From NCBI RefSeq assembly GCF_032062135.1, contig NC_092862.1, positions 63,829,693-63,893,692 of the forward strand: DNA of 64,000 nt. The letters run 5' to 3'. This document shows positions 25,812 to 37,900 of this stretch, piece by piece (the stretch's first letter is position 1; each line of letters opens with the position of its first letter). This DNA comes from Pyxicephalus adspersus (lineage: Eukaryota > Chordata > Amphibia > Anura > Pyxicephalidae). Under the pieces are notes generated by a model, which was given only the letters and a program-made list of their open reading frames with translations, was not told the DNA's origin and ran no database searches. The position numbers and the translations under genes are program-made.

Positions 25812-26654
25812 CACTCTTTTTCTGTCTGTTTAATGGTATTAGGAACACTGAGAAGTGATGGGGATTTCTCATAATGGCGAAACAATCAATACAAACGCAT
25901 TTTAGTACGATGGTAAAAGTAAAAAACTTTTGAAAATAGTAAGATGTTTTAGATGTTGTCTGTAATGGCAGGAGAGGAAATTTCCCTCATTTCATGTTTA
26001 GGGGGTAAATGTTTTAAAAAATTGATCCATACTTTAGATATTTGTTTCAGTTTTATAAGAACTGATTAAAGGTCATATTTATTAAAAAATATGTTGTAAA
26101 AGTTCACAGTGATTATGTCAGGGCTGGACAAACCCTGACAGCCACCATTCAAAAAGAACTGAAGATGATCAAATTAAAGCACCACTTTTATTTTTTATGT
26201 ATACAATCTTTGTTATACAAATAAACATTTATTATATGACTTGGGCTTTGCAAAAAACTAGTAATTATCTGAAGACACAGCACAGCAGCAGATGCCTCGA
26301 GGCTCACTGTAGCTGCTTGTAACCTCTGACAAAGCCTTTATATAAAGGTGGAGTCATTCCTTCCACTCACTTCTCTTGTAAACTTTAGACGATTTCATTG
26401 TATCATGGACTGCCCTGTTAAGGTACCACATTTCAGGATACTTTGGGCTAAACTAGTAAATGATGGACTTTTAAGGTACTCACAATATTATTTATTTAAT
26501 TTTAGAATACTACTTGGCATTATTGATATACACACTTGTATTAAGAGTTTTCTTGTTGTATTTAGGGATAAGCGAGCAAGCTTTTTATCATTTCAGATTC
26601 ACAGAATAAGTACCCAAAGACCATATAGGCCATACACGTATAATATATTCTATT
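25812..26654. other. Intergenic stretch, nothing recognised
   Basis: AT-rich. One small palindrome-like pair TGTCAGGG..CCCTGACA at about 26117-26141. No gene. Confidence 0.5.
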
Positions 26655-26982
26655 TTAATTAGTATTTGCCCAAGGCCAAAGACTAAAGCAATGCTGAGCC
26701 GATTATCGGACGAGAATCTGGCGTGTGTACATCGCCCGTCATCCACTTCCTGAACGACCTGGCGGATCCACAGACGATGGGCGACAAACAATCGTAATAG
26801 AAGTGAAGGGGGAGAGCATCCAGCAGGGTGCAGCTCCGTCGTTCTCTCCTTCCCCTCTGCATAGAGCAGAATGGTGCTGTATGTACAGCACTCATTCATG
26901 CATCGTGTAGTCTTTTATCGTTGGAAAGGATCGTGAAAGATCCCTTCCAACGACAATTATTGCACGTGCGTACCCAGCTTAA
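26655..26982 (+). mobile_element. TTAA-type foldback MITE, 5' end eroded
   Basis: The right end reads TGCACGTGCGTACCCAGCTTAA, giving the inward terminus AGCTGGGTACGCACGTGCA and TTAA at 26979-26982. Just inside is the terminal hairpin TCGTTGGAAAGGATC..GATCCCTTCCAACGA. The left part retains GAGCCGATTATCGGACGAG and GGCGTGTGTAC, but the outermost left terminus is lost. Minus- and plus-strand frames of about 60-113 residues over this segment are shadows of the repeat. The copy at 3740-3975 belongs to the same family. Confidence 0.65.
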
Positions 26983-29900
26983 CTCTCAATGCTGGTTTCC
27001 GATCTTAGACTGCTTCTTTAGGATTTATATGATATCATCAAGGTTCCCCCATAATAGTCTATATTCCCCAGTCTTGGAGAAACCTTCCCAGTTTTTTTTT
27101 TATGAGGATTGTGCATCAGATAGTAACTGTATTTTGTACTTGTTTATACTATCATACAGGAGCCTTTAGTTAGTTAGTTTAGTATAGTTTTTATTATTTT
27201 AGCATATATTTCTTTATCATAATGAATAAGACAGAAAAATATATGCAAAGCCACCACACATCTCTAGCAGATGTTTTAACCCTTCTTAAAGCAAAGGTTT
27301 TGGCTAGAGTTAGAGGGTTTATGTCTGTGCATCTAAATCCACTTCCATATAACTGTATGTAATGTAAGTTACAATATTCATTTACTGTGATTATGCTTTA
27401 GTGTATACATGTACCTGAAATCCCTAGTTTAAATGAGCAGAATCAGAGTCATATAAGGTTTGAATGAAGGTGTAAAAGATTACATAAATAACTTATTAAC
27501 CCTGAGTTACATCATTCTGCAGCACTAACTAATTACACAAATATCTCCTTGAGTTAGCAATGTTCCTTCATTTTAGCAAAGTAGAATTAATTCTAGCAAA
27601 TAGCACAATTAGGAATGTCCTCATAGAGCATTTGAAATAGAAAATGGTGACCTTAAATTACTTTAGTGTTCCCACCTGAACAATCTGTGTAGTTAGTTTC
27701 TATTTTGCTCACAATTAGCAGAACAAAATAAACAAAGTTTTGAGATGGTATCTCAGGTGTCATTTTAATGTACACAAAGCAGAGACAGCTTGTGAGATGA
27801 GCAAAACCTTTATGTACTGTACCCAGGCATGAATGATGGAATTTAGCAGAAGGAGTAGGGATGTTAGACCCTATGTTAGGTTTTTATTGTTGCTTGTGCC
27901 TCTGGTGGCTAGATTAACCTGTTCAGTTTGTCCTGGTGACTACTGATGCACGAAAAAAAGAAATTTATTTTCACAAGTTCCACTAATGCAAAAAGCCCTT
28001 GCATTTAAAACTAGTTTTTTTGCTTAGCGCTTAATTTCAATATATAGAAAAAACGCATGCTTTTTATTTTTTTCATTGGGGCATTGGATGTTCACATTCT
28101 ACTTGACAGCGATGTTGATGTTTTAATGCAGCAATGTTATTGATAAAACCATGTTAGCAAATAACTCAAAAAGTGAATTTCTTTAAACATGTGTGCTCCC
28201 AACTTTACAGTAAAGTTAATCTTTTTTCCACTTGGGACATATTCTTATTGATCCCTCTTACCCTGTTCGGTAGTTTTTGTGACAATAGTGTTATCGGAGG
28301 GCTTCTCAATTAACTAAAACATTCAACTTACCTTGGGTAGATTCTAAACAACTAAACTCTACATCCTTTTATTGGCAGTATTTTGGGCTAGTATGTTGCT
28401 ATCACTAAATATGTACAATACCAGGACCATTGTCCCCTATATAGAACAACCCTGATTTTGTTCTGGGTCAATCTCCAGAGTACCTTAAATAGTAACAAGC
28501 AAATAGGCACATAACAGCACTACACTTTTTGACAAAAACAATTTCCAAGGCTAACAGTCCCTGAGTGACAAAATGGAAAACTCATCATTCCCATGGTGGG
28601 CATATTTCCAAGTGCAACATTTTCTTAATAGCTCCAAAACCAGACCAATGATTTGCAGACGCTCCACCACTTTTGATAAATTGTGCTTATCACCTTCACC
28701 AGTGAGACACGGCATATCTACAATTTATAAAGAACTAGCCGATCCTCCAGGGTTTAATATAAAAGTTCTTAAGAGGTGAGGATTCTCTGACGTATAATAT
28801 TTGCTTGACGTATAATATAAAAAAACATTCATCTGGTGCTTCATTATGTTCATCCAATGATATTTTAACCTTGATTTACAAAAAAAAACTATATGGTTCA
28901 ATAAAAAAAAATACTCAAGACACGTTCCCACAAGTACCTTTGGCCTCCTTCCATTGTTAAACCATATAGTTATTTTTTTTGTTTTTTATTAAATAAACAC
29001 CCCACCCACCAGTGACAAAACTATGTACAGAAACAATAGCCAATCATCCTCTTTTCTCCACTATTGAAAATATGCTTTTGTGGAAAAAACAGATTACAGA
29101 AAATCACCTGGTTGTCCCCAATGGTGACCATTGTCATGCAGAAGGAAAGATATGATAGCAAACCCAAAAGTTTAGAGTTACTAGAACTAGAGTAGGGGGT
29201 CATTTTAAAAATGGGGATATCTGTTCTGGTGTGATTGTCAAAGAGATGATTTCCCTTCACTTTCCTCCTGCTTCTTGTTGTTTTTCAAGAACAGAAAGTA
29301 AGTGATAATGTGTCTTTAAAAGAACATAAACTATAAAAATGTCAGGGATTTACCCATTTTAGGTAAAAAAGGCTTGATGGTATGTTCACATTAATTGCAA
29401 ACCTCGAGAGGAGGCAAGGGCAGCTGCCATAGACATTGATCCACATGTATCATTATAGCAAACACAGAACCTTCATGGGTGCTTACCAAGCTCACCTTTG
29501 CCTCCTCCACAGACAGAAACAGTTGCCAACAGGTCTTCATATGAAAACATTTATATAAAAGGCTAAGATGTCTCTAGCTAGTTAGTACATGACTCTCTCA
29601 TTTAATTTAAATCTGTCTTCAGTTCATAAATATTTTGAATCAAATCCTAAATCATCCAAATAATCGAAATCATAATAACAAATCATCCATAAATCATCCA
29701 AATAAAACTTGACTTAAAAAGTTACTGAAACAAAGTAGATTTGGAAAGAGCACAATTCCCAGTTAGCATTTAGTAACTTTGCTGAGTGCTCACAAAATGT
29801 GGGTATGTTACAAGAAGATAATCTGTTTTATGGAACTTGCTTTAGCTTATTCTGCCGCACAGCTGAGATGCTCATCACATTTCTAAATCCAGAAGCCTTT

Positions 29901-32654
29901 AGCTTAAAACAGCAAGCAATATGGCACTGAAACAGAACAGCACTCTAGAGGCAAGAGCGTTTGTTAATACATTAATATATAATGTTCCTCGCGACCTGAA
30001 ATATTCTCTTCTATTGTTTCCCCGTGCAGTTTAACCGTTCCAAAAGAAAAGATTTGCATTTATTACAGTAGCTTTTTCTACTGGAAAATAACTGCATGCT
30101 GTTTATGCATTGTAATGCCTATATTCAGGGAAATTGCTACATAATATTTAGTTATTTATTTTTGTATACATCATAAAGGGAAGGTTATAAAAATATTATT
30201 TATGTTTATAATATTAGTTATTGTGAGTAAAGCTGAATTAGATGACAGAAGAAAAAAAATTAACTGAAAGGGCAGAGCCATGGACAGCACAGTGGGAGAG
30301 GGCTTGATGATGCCTGTAGTTCAAAAGGCAGTTAATAAAGTGGCTTAAGATGTTGCAGCTTATAATGCTTCTTAAATTTGACTATGCCCTTTTATGACAG
30401 GAAGGACGACTGTTGAAGGAACAAAAATAGGCTTGTTTTTGACATTCAATTAGCATTCCTTGCCTAAAAATGGCCAAAGAGCTGTCAGGATGGCTTAGTG
30501 GCGGAAGAAGTTATCAATGCTGCACAGCTGTTAAATTCTGCATGCTAGCAGCCAGATTGTAGACAAATTTAGTACACTTATTAAAGATCAAATATTTTTA
30601 CTTGTTTTAAGGTGTACTTTCGTCATACCTAACCTAACATGGATATTCTTCTGGTCTATTAATCTATTCTAACCTATTCTTCTTAGTCTTCTAACCTAAT
30701 AAATAATAAAAGAACTTATAAGAATGTTATTTTCCATTAAAGACAAAGTGATAGACGGTCTAAAAAACCAAAAATAAATTCATATCCAAACTTTATTTTT
30801 GTTGTCCTTTAATTCAAATCCAGTGTTTATACTTTCTTCACTATTTATTGAAACCACACTTCCTCTTTTCTGCCTCTCTAATATTGTAAGGCAGAGGTAC
30901 TTTGTGAGTACTATACCTGTTCTGGAGATATATGCTACTTTATACCTGTCTCATATCTTCCACATATCTCCTTATCAATTGATTCATTAAAAAAATACAA
31001 GCTAAATTCTAAAATTGTGAAATAATACAATTTTGTAACATGTTAAACAACCTATTTGTTCTTGGTGCATACCAGCACTGGTGTTCCTCTATCAGTCTGG
31101 GATGAAATTTATCTGAAATTCACAGATCACAGATGCAGCCTGACCACTTCCTTCACTTTTTTAAATAGTTTGTGTCCATGGTACCTCTATGTTTTATATA
31201 CTTCATTCACAATATGCTAACAATACATTCCCTATTCTCCTGGATGATAATTAGCAGTTTGGTTGAATAGGATTGTATGCAGCCTTGTTAATAACAAAAT
31301 GCTAAACATAAATAAAGCCAACAAAACCGTTGATGACAACTGATTGGCCATGGGTATTAAAAAATCATTTTATTACTATTAGAAAATACAATAAACAAAT
31401 AAGTAAACAATCCAAAAATCAGCTTGTTAAATTAAACTTAATTTAAAAACACATTTTTTAATAAAATAACTGTCCACTTTTTGACAAAACAGAAGCATAA
31501 AAAAACAAAACAAAGGGTTGGGAGGGGAGCTTCCCACTGGGGTACCTTAACAACTGGCACCTGTGTTCACTCTGCTGTGGCTTTTAGGGATCCAGAAGGC
31601 TTCCCAAGGATTCCGCACATCACCTGACTGGCATGAGCAGGTAAACTCGTAAATAAGTAGGGAACACATCTGCAAACCGCCACAATTCCACAAGAGTATG
31701 GAGTAAGCCACTGCATCCCCCCACTTAATATTAAATATATACAGCCTATGATGAGACCAACCTAATGTTAGAGAATTTCACAATAGTAGGTACAACACCA
31801 TAGTTCCCATATGTGCCATTCATCTATACTGCTCCATACACCAAACTGGTATTTACATACAAACATATAGGGTACAGTATTTGATTGTTCCGTATTGTTA
31901 CTTTCTTTCTAGGTATATATCCCCCAGATAGAAGCATTTACACATGGGGTCACACACTAACACTACCAATGCATTAATACATAAATACTTACAAATAATA
32001 AATAACAGGTGAAATCATCTGACTTTTAAAGGGAAGGATATACTTATTGTATTGACCTATTGTATATATCTTATTTAATATCAACATGCATTTAACTCAC
32101 CAGGAGTTTGTGTCAAAATGTATTTCTTTTTTGTAAAATTCTCTCTTCAATGTTTTCCCATGACTGTTTGGTAAGTCTTTTTCCCAAAATTGCAGAGATC
32201 TGGCAGCTTTATTATGACACTTTTTTATAAATGTATGATTTGTATATCTAATATCAATATTGTTTTTATGTTCAGCAATTCACCCCCCCCCCCTAATTTA
32301 TTTTAATACACATAGACATTGCAGCATGACTACATCTGGTTTGCATGATATTACACTTTTTTTTTTTTAGAGCTGGACTTTTGTATAAACCATATAGGCC
32401 CTGGCATACTACTCTAGGCCAACCAAGGATGACATGCTGGGCATACTGTAGCCTTTCAAGCACTAAGATATTATTGTATACAATCAAGGGTTGTGGACTA
32501 CCCCTTGTTTATTAGTTTGATCTGGCCAAGTCTAATTTGTTTCTACCTCTGGTATTAGTGATTGGAACAACGATTAACCACCTGTGTGACATAGATAAGC
32601 TCTATTTAATTTTTGTGCATCAAAAGTGTCTTTGTTAACCTTCGAGGTCTTCTC
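26983..32654. other. Intergenic stretch with no recognised gene
   Basis: AT-rich. The stretch about 29960-30610 looks more complex than the rest, with an octamer ATTTGCAT at 30052-30059 and CAGCTG E-boxes; it might be conserved regulatory DNA, but this cannot be judged without alignment. An inverted pair ACTATATGGTT / AACCATATAGT lies at about 28888 and 28961. A C-run is at 32283-32292. The open frames here have no family signal. Confidence 0.5.
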
Positions 32655-33513
32655 TAGTGTTGGTCGAATATCTCACTATTCGATTTGACAGCTATTTGTT
32701 TGAATAGTGGGATATTGTTCGGGTGATCGAATGCCGAATTTGAACACCAATAAAGTCAATGGTGGGAAAATTCTGTATATTTTTAGGGACTGTGAAGAAC
32801 TGCAAGAGCAATCAGGGGAGCAGAGCTGATAGTACATACTTACTAGTTGTATGTGTTCTTGGATAGAGTTTCTCCAGAGAAACTCTATCCAGGAATAGGG
32901 ATAGTGCTCCCTGATTGGCTGAGGAAAGCTTTTCTCAGCCAATCGGAGAGCACTAGAGGTTTAGAATGGGGAGATTTCCCCATTATTTCCCCATTTAACC
33001 TCAAGTGCCAGGGATCTTCTCAATGTGAACAGTATGCGATCCGCATACTGTTAACCACTAGAGGTTAATTAACTGTTAACTGTTCTCATTAGGAAGATCC
33101 CCGGCACTAGAGGTTAAATGGGGACAAGTCTCCCCTTTTATTCACCTCTAGTGCTCTGTGATGGCTGGGGAAAGGAAAACCCTGATGACATGTGAGCTGC
33201 CAATCACAGAGCACTAGAGGTGATGAATGGGAGACTTGTCCCCTTTTAACCTCTAGTGCCCGGATAATCCCACTTGAGAGGAAGATTCCCACAGCTGTGC
33301 AGACGTGGGAATCATCCTGTCATTGTTGGATAACCTTTAAAAAAAAAAGGTAGTTAAACAAATCATACACATTCAATAAATTACTTTACCATTAATTTTT
33401 TTCTTTTAACACAAATTCTTTTACACACAAATTTGCGCCGTCGAATCTAGTGTTTTTCGGGTCAGGTCTATCCGAATTGGAACAGGACAACCTGAATTCG
33501 AACACCAACACTA
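32655..33513. mobile_element. hAT-type foldback element made of nested alternating palindromes (859 bp)
   Basis: Termini are TAGTGTTGGTCGAA and, inward from the right, TAGTGTTGGTGTTCGAA. Flanks are GTCTTCTC (32647-32654) and GTTTTCTC (33514-33521), a 7/8 match consistent with an 8-bp hAT duplication. The interior contains hairpin upon hairpin: a 14-bp-arm hairpin at 32861-32890, a ~25-bp-arm one at 32903-32954, an 11-bp-arm one at 33028-33052, and a long one with arms about 33103-33162 and 33203-33260 around a ~40-bp loop. The word CACTAGAGGT occurs at 32951, 33056, 33105 and 33212 forward, and at 33144, 33249 and (one mismatch) 32998 reversed. No coding capacity, so it is non-autonomous. Confidence 0.8.
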
Positions 33514-33521
33514 GTTTTCTC

Positions 33522-34045
33522 ATCTGCTAGGGGGATAACAATTGGCAATCACTTACCTATGAAGTCATGATCTAATAACAGAAAAAGTTTTCCCAATATT
33601 ATCAGGAATATTGTGTTTCCGGCCCTTAGGTAGAACTTTTGCTTTTAAAACTTTAAAATGCTGTACAGGTTCACTTTGTGGGTCTAACAACAATGAAAAG
33701 AAATACAAAATTGTTCTAATACTTTGGTTGGAGCCAAAGAGGTCAGGTTTTCAAAGAAAGAACTGTTTTTAGAAAAGATGGACAAAAGGTAAAGTAAATG
33801 TCATGACTTTTTTCACAAATTGAAAGAAACAAAGGATTTATTACTTATAGTATATCTAAAGCCTTTTTTCTTTAGTTTTTGATAGAATAGTAAATGGGTA
33901 AAACCCCTAGGATCTTATCCTGAGCAGTACAAACTGAGAAACTTTTCTAAGCTTTTCTGGCCAAAACTAAACTTATCAGAAAAAAAACAACCAAATAAAA
34001 AATAAACAAAGGAAAAAGTTGAATTCTAAAAGGAAAACATAGTAA
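33522..34045. other. Short intergenic gap, nothing recognised
   Basis: AT-rich, several A-runs. No gene or element seen. Confidence 0.5.
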
Positions 34046-34725
34046 TGTAAGGCCCTGGTCAGCACCAGTATTCTCCAGACACCAGTCCCCTAATCTACAG
34101 CCCCAGTCTTCACCTAAAGCAGCCCCCGCTCAGCTTCGGGAGACTGTTGGTGTCTCCCAGCACTCGGTTGCCCCCAGAACAAGGGATGGTTTTCGGGAAT
34201 GGGCTAGCAGCAGACCAGGAGCCCACAGGTGCATGGTAAAGAAATTACCAGGGAATCCAGAAACAAGCCGAAGTCAAACACAGGAGATCAGTCTACCAAA
34301 CGAGGTACAAAGGTAAAGACACAAGCAGAGTTGAGGTCATAGGCAAAGGTCAGTCCAGGCCAAGTTTGAGCGGAATGTCAGGAACAGGCAAAGGTCAGCA
34401 ACAGAAAAACACCCAGAATCTCTCCAGCACAGATAAGCCCAGCTAACGCTATACAGGTACAGAAGACTGGAAGCAGAGACCCAGCAACCAATCACAGCAT
34501 GGGATTACACAGGAACCACTCTGCTAATCAGTTGCAACACAGCTCCGATTCCGCTCAGCTGTGGAGCCTCAATGCAGGGGATACCGGGAGGGAAAACACA
34601 GCTACAGGGAAACAAGGATGCTGCAACCATCAGAGCACTAAACCTAGAATCCCTGTGCTACTGCGAGTGCAGCCGCCGGAGGGAATAGGCCAAGCGTGCC
34701 CTCCTGCGGTGGGGCACTGCCTGAT
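34046..34725 (-). mobile_element. LTR-like interspersed repeat, copy 1 (minus orientation)
   Basis: The reverse complement aligns by eye with copies at 53222-53720 and 63600-64000. Shared blocks, in order, are CGGTATCCCC, GAGGCT, CAGCTGA, TTGGCTGCTGGG-type (TTGGTTGCTGGG here), TAGC-TTAGCTG, GTGCTGGAGAG, TGTTGCTGACC and CCTGGACTGACC. Its outer end on the + strand is TGTAAGGCCC at 34046, so in family orientation it ends in TTACA (CA). This suits an LTR, but no duplication or internal region is proven. The + frame at 34499-34852 crosses into the neighbouring Tc1 relic and is not a gene. Confidence 0.5.
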
Positions 34726-34750
34726 TTTGCCTTGGCAATCCCAATCAAAC

Positions 34751-34935
34751 CTGAAAGAGCACGGAAGGATTTGCAAAGAAGAATGGCAGAAACTCATCCA
34801 ATCCCAGAGAGAAAGCTTGCTATATCATACCCAAAAAGACTTGACGCTGTAATTGTTACCAGAAGCCTTTCAGCAAGTATTAAGTAAAGGGTCTGAATAC
34901 TTAAATAAACCTGATATTTAATTATTTTCCTTATA
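34751..34935 (+). mobile_element. Tc1-type transposon, 3' end relic
   Basis: Contains GGATTTGCAAAGAAGAATGG, then CATACCCAAAAAGACTTGA, GCTGTAATTG and AGTAAAGGGTCTGAATACTT. These are the familiar last codons (EEW...YPKR...AVI) and 3' flank of a fish/frog Tc1-type transposase gene. Only the C-terminal tip of the gene is left; the terminal inverted repeat itself is not clear. It directly abuts the LTR-like repeat on its left. Confidence 0.65.
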
Positions 34936-37900
34936 TTACTGAATACTTTATTGAACCTACTGTAAATGGTACAACCAGGGTAATTAGGTAATCTTAGGTG
35001 TGAACAATGTTTTTATGTTAGAATAATTATGTTCTAAAGTCAATTCACCATTTCTATATACATTTTTAGTTTACCATCTCAGAAAGATGTTATTACTAAA
35101 GGGGCCCAAACTTACAATTGCCCTTTTAATGAATCCTAGACTCTAAAAAAGATGTGGGATGTGATCCTAGTTCCTAACACAATGGATGATTACCTCTTCT
35201 CTATACCACTTTTAGATATTTGATATATGTACCACTCATGCAGGGTTTACACTCTGTATTGTGAATTGAGAATAAGAAAAATGTGATATGTAAGGACTTC
35301 ATCCAGTTACTGTAAATCTTTGTTGTATAAAGGTAATGGCAGTTCTTGCTTGTGCTTCATGGAAAAGGTTAGACCAGCAGTCACTGCAGTTTTTATCTTT
35401 TTTTATTAGGGGGCTGTGGTATCAAAAAAACTTGAGGAGTAAAATAAACCTGAATAATAATATTTCACACTTGATAAATGATAATTGTAAAAAAAGTTTA
35501 TGTAAATGTTTTCTTACCATAACTATTAATATTCTTATTATCAATACAGAATAATCAGTATACTTTGAAAAAAAATCATATATTCTATCATCTAGTAAAT
35601 GTTTTAGAAATATTAGCAGATAAATGTGAAAACATTTTTAAACACAGACACTCTCTTAACATTATCACCTGAACTGAAACTGAAGTAAGCAACTGAATTT
35701 TATGGTTATCAGTAAACACATTATTTTAATACTGAGGTTGATAAAAGTTGTAGTTTTATGTAATTTTGAAGATGTTTTAGTGTGACCTAAACATTCATTT
35801 GTCTTTTTTGTACAATTCTCTACATTGTAATTGATTATACATCAGAGAAAACAAATGTATAGCATTATTCTAAATGTGCAGTTGTTTACTCTTTAAACAT
35901 TCAGCAGCCCTTTGATTTACTGGGTGCTAATGTTTAATCTGGAGCAGAACATAATTTCAGTAAAAAGGTTAGGGAGAAATTACCTTTACTAGTGTAGACA
36001 GACAACAAATGTATACTATACACACAATAAAGTATATTTAGTATTACAAGTAAGTAAATTTCTGCTGGCAAAGCATTTGTAAATTCAGTTCTATACATTA
36101 TAAAAAGGACAGAAATAGGTTAGATTTGTGAAGACAGCTGAGTATAAGACTTGGCAGGAAGAGGAGGGTTGGGAGTGCGGAAACTCAAGTTTGGAGAGAG
36201 AAGGGGGTGTACAAGCAACACTTCTAGTGTGTTTAAAAAACTAGTTGCTTGAAAATTGCTGACTGTCAATTCAGTACTTTAAATTACGGAGTTGACTTTC
36301 CTAATGTGCAGCTAATGCAGCACAATAGTACAAATGGGCTCCAATAAAAACAGCTTGTGGTGGTTGAGGCTTACCGTGCTCTGTCCATTTCTTCCAATGA
36401 AAGACATGCAGTAACATCTAGCCCTATGCTGCTGTCACGGGTAAATAAAGAGTTGACTTCCACTACTCATTTCTTTTGCCTTGCACAGTTTAACTACATA
36501 GGTACTCATTTTTACAGGCCTGCACTGAGGCAGATATGAATGGAGAATGAAATACTATGAATTCATAGAGACCACCACCACTACTCATTCTGGCCTCCAT
36601 AGCAGCTGCACTGGCTGGTATGATGGTAGCCCTACCAGGTATTCAGCTACATTGATGGTAGCCCAAGCTGTCTTGGACATATACCCCCGGTGTGTCATCA
36701 CACTGCTCTATAATTACAGTATTGTGGCACCGAGAGGTGCTTACACATCGTTGTGTAAGCCCACCTTGTGTTGCAGTGAGGATCCCCCACAAAGAACCCA
36801 TAACATCACAAAAACTGGTAATTAAAATGCCAAAATAAAGATGTTTAGTGAAATTATAAAACTATAATTGCTCACGTCACTGCTTGTTTTAACAGAAAGC
36901 AGTATTTGCTCAGTAGATACATGAAAGCAGAACACACACAGATTTGTGAGTTCATAACAGTAAGAGTGTGAACTCCAATGGCTTCTGAAATAGTCTTTGT
37001 AGGAAAAAGGCTAAAAAGATGCCCTGTTAAAGTGATATTGACACATATTTGGCCCTGCACTACAGAAGAGCCCTAATCTGAGGGGTCAGAAACCCTTTGT
37101 GCTGGCCTACATTGGCTGAATCCTGGTTCACCATTTGTACATTTATTATTTAAATTATGCAGGTTTTGTGCCTTTTGTTTCTATGTGCCCTAGAAGATGC
37201 ATTGGTCTACGAAACAGTTAAAATTTCATCAAAATAATGAATTTTAATTAATTTAATTAAAATAGATGTAACTGACTTACTAAGCACTGAAATAAGCATG
37301 CACCAAGGTAAATGGCATGTTAAGGAAACTTGTATGCAGGCTAGTGTTTGAGCTTTTGTGCATGTGCACAAAGGTATACTTGTGCTAATATAGAACCTGC
37401 TAAGGCTTTTATTAGTGAACTTAAATAATGGATTTTATACAATAGACACATCTTTGGACTTACAAGCATTATACAAAATCACAATATTATTTTAGGCAAA
37501 CATACACGTAGAACTTTGGGACATATACTCCATGAAAAGATTTTTTGCTAATTTTTTATATATATAGCACAGATACAAAGTAAACCCTGTGATGATATGT
37601 TTTTTTTTTTTTTGTTCGCGAAGGATCAGGAGCCAATGTACACAAATGAGATTTAGTAAATCAATGTATATTTCAGCAAAATATCAGTAGTCAGGGTTTT
37701 GAAATGAAGTTAGCTCCAAATATATTTATATGTCTGACCTGAAGACAATTATGTTCTTTAATATGCAAATTGGTCATATAGAATAATTTTATAAGAGAAA
37801 ATTTTACTGACATAGGAAAAGGTTATATTCTTTTATTTCAGTTATAAAAAGTATGATTTTAGCATGACTAGGAGAAACTAATTTTGTCATACGCCTATAA

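Noticed and set aside
34499..34852. 117-residue plus-strand frame
   Set aside because: Spans the border of an LTR-like repeat and a Tc1 relic read in mixed senses.
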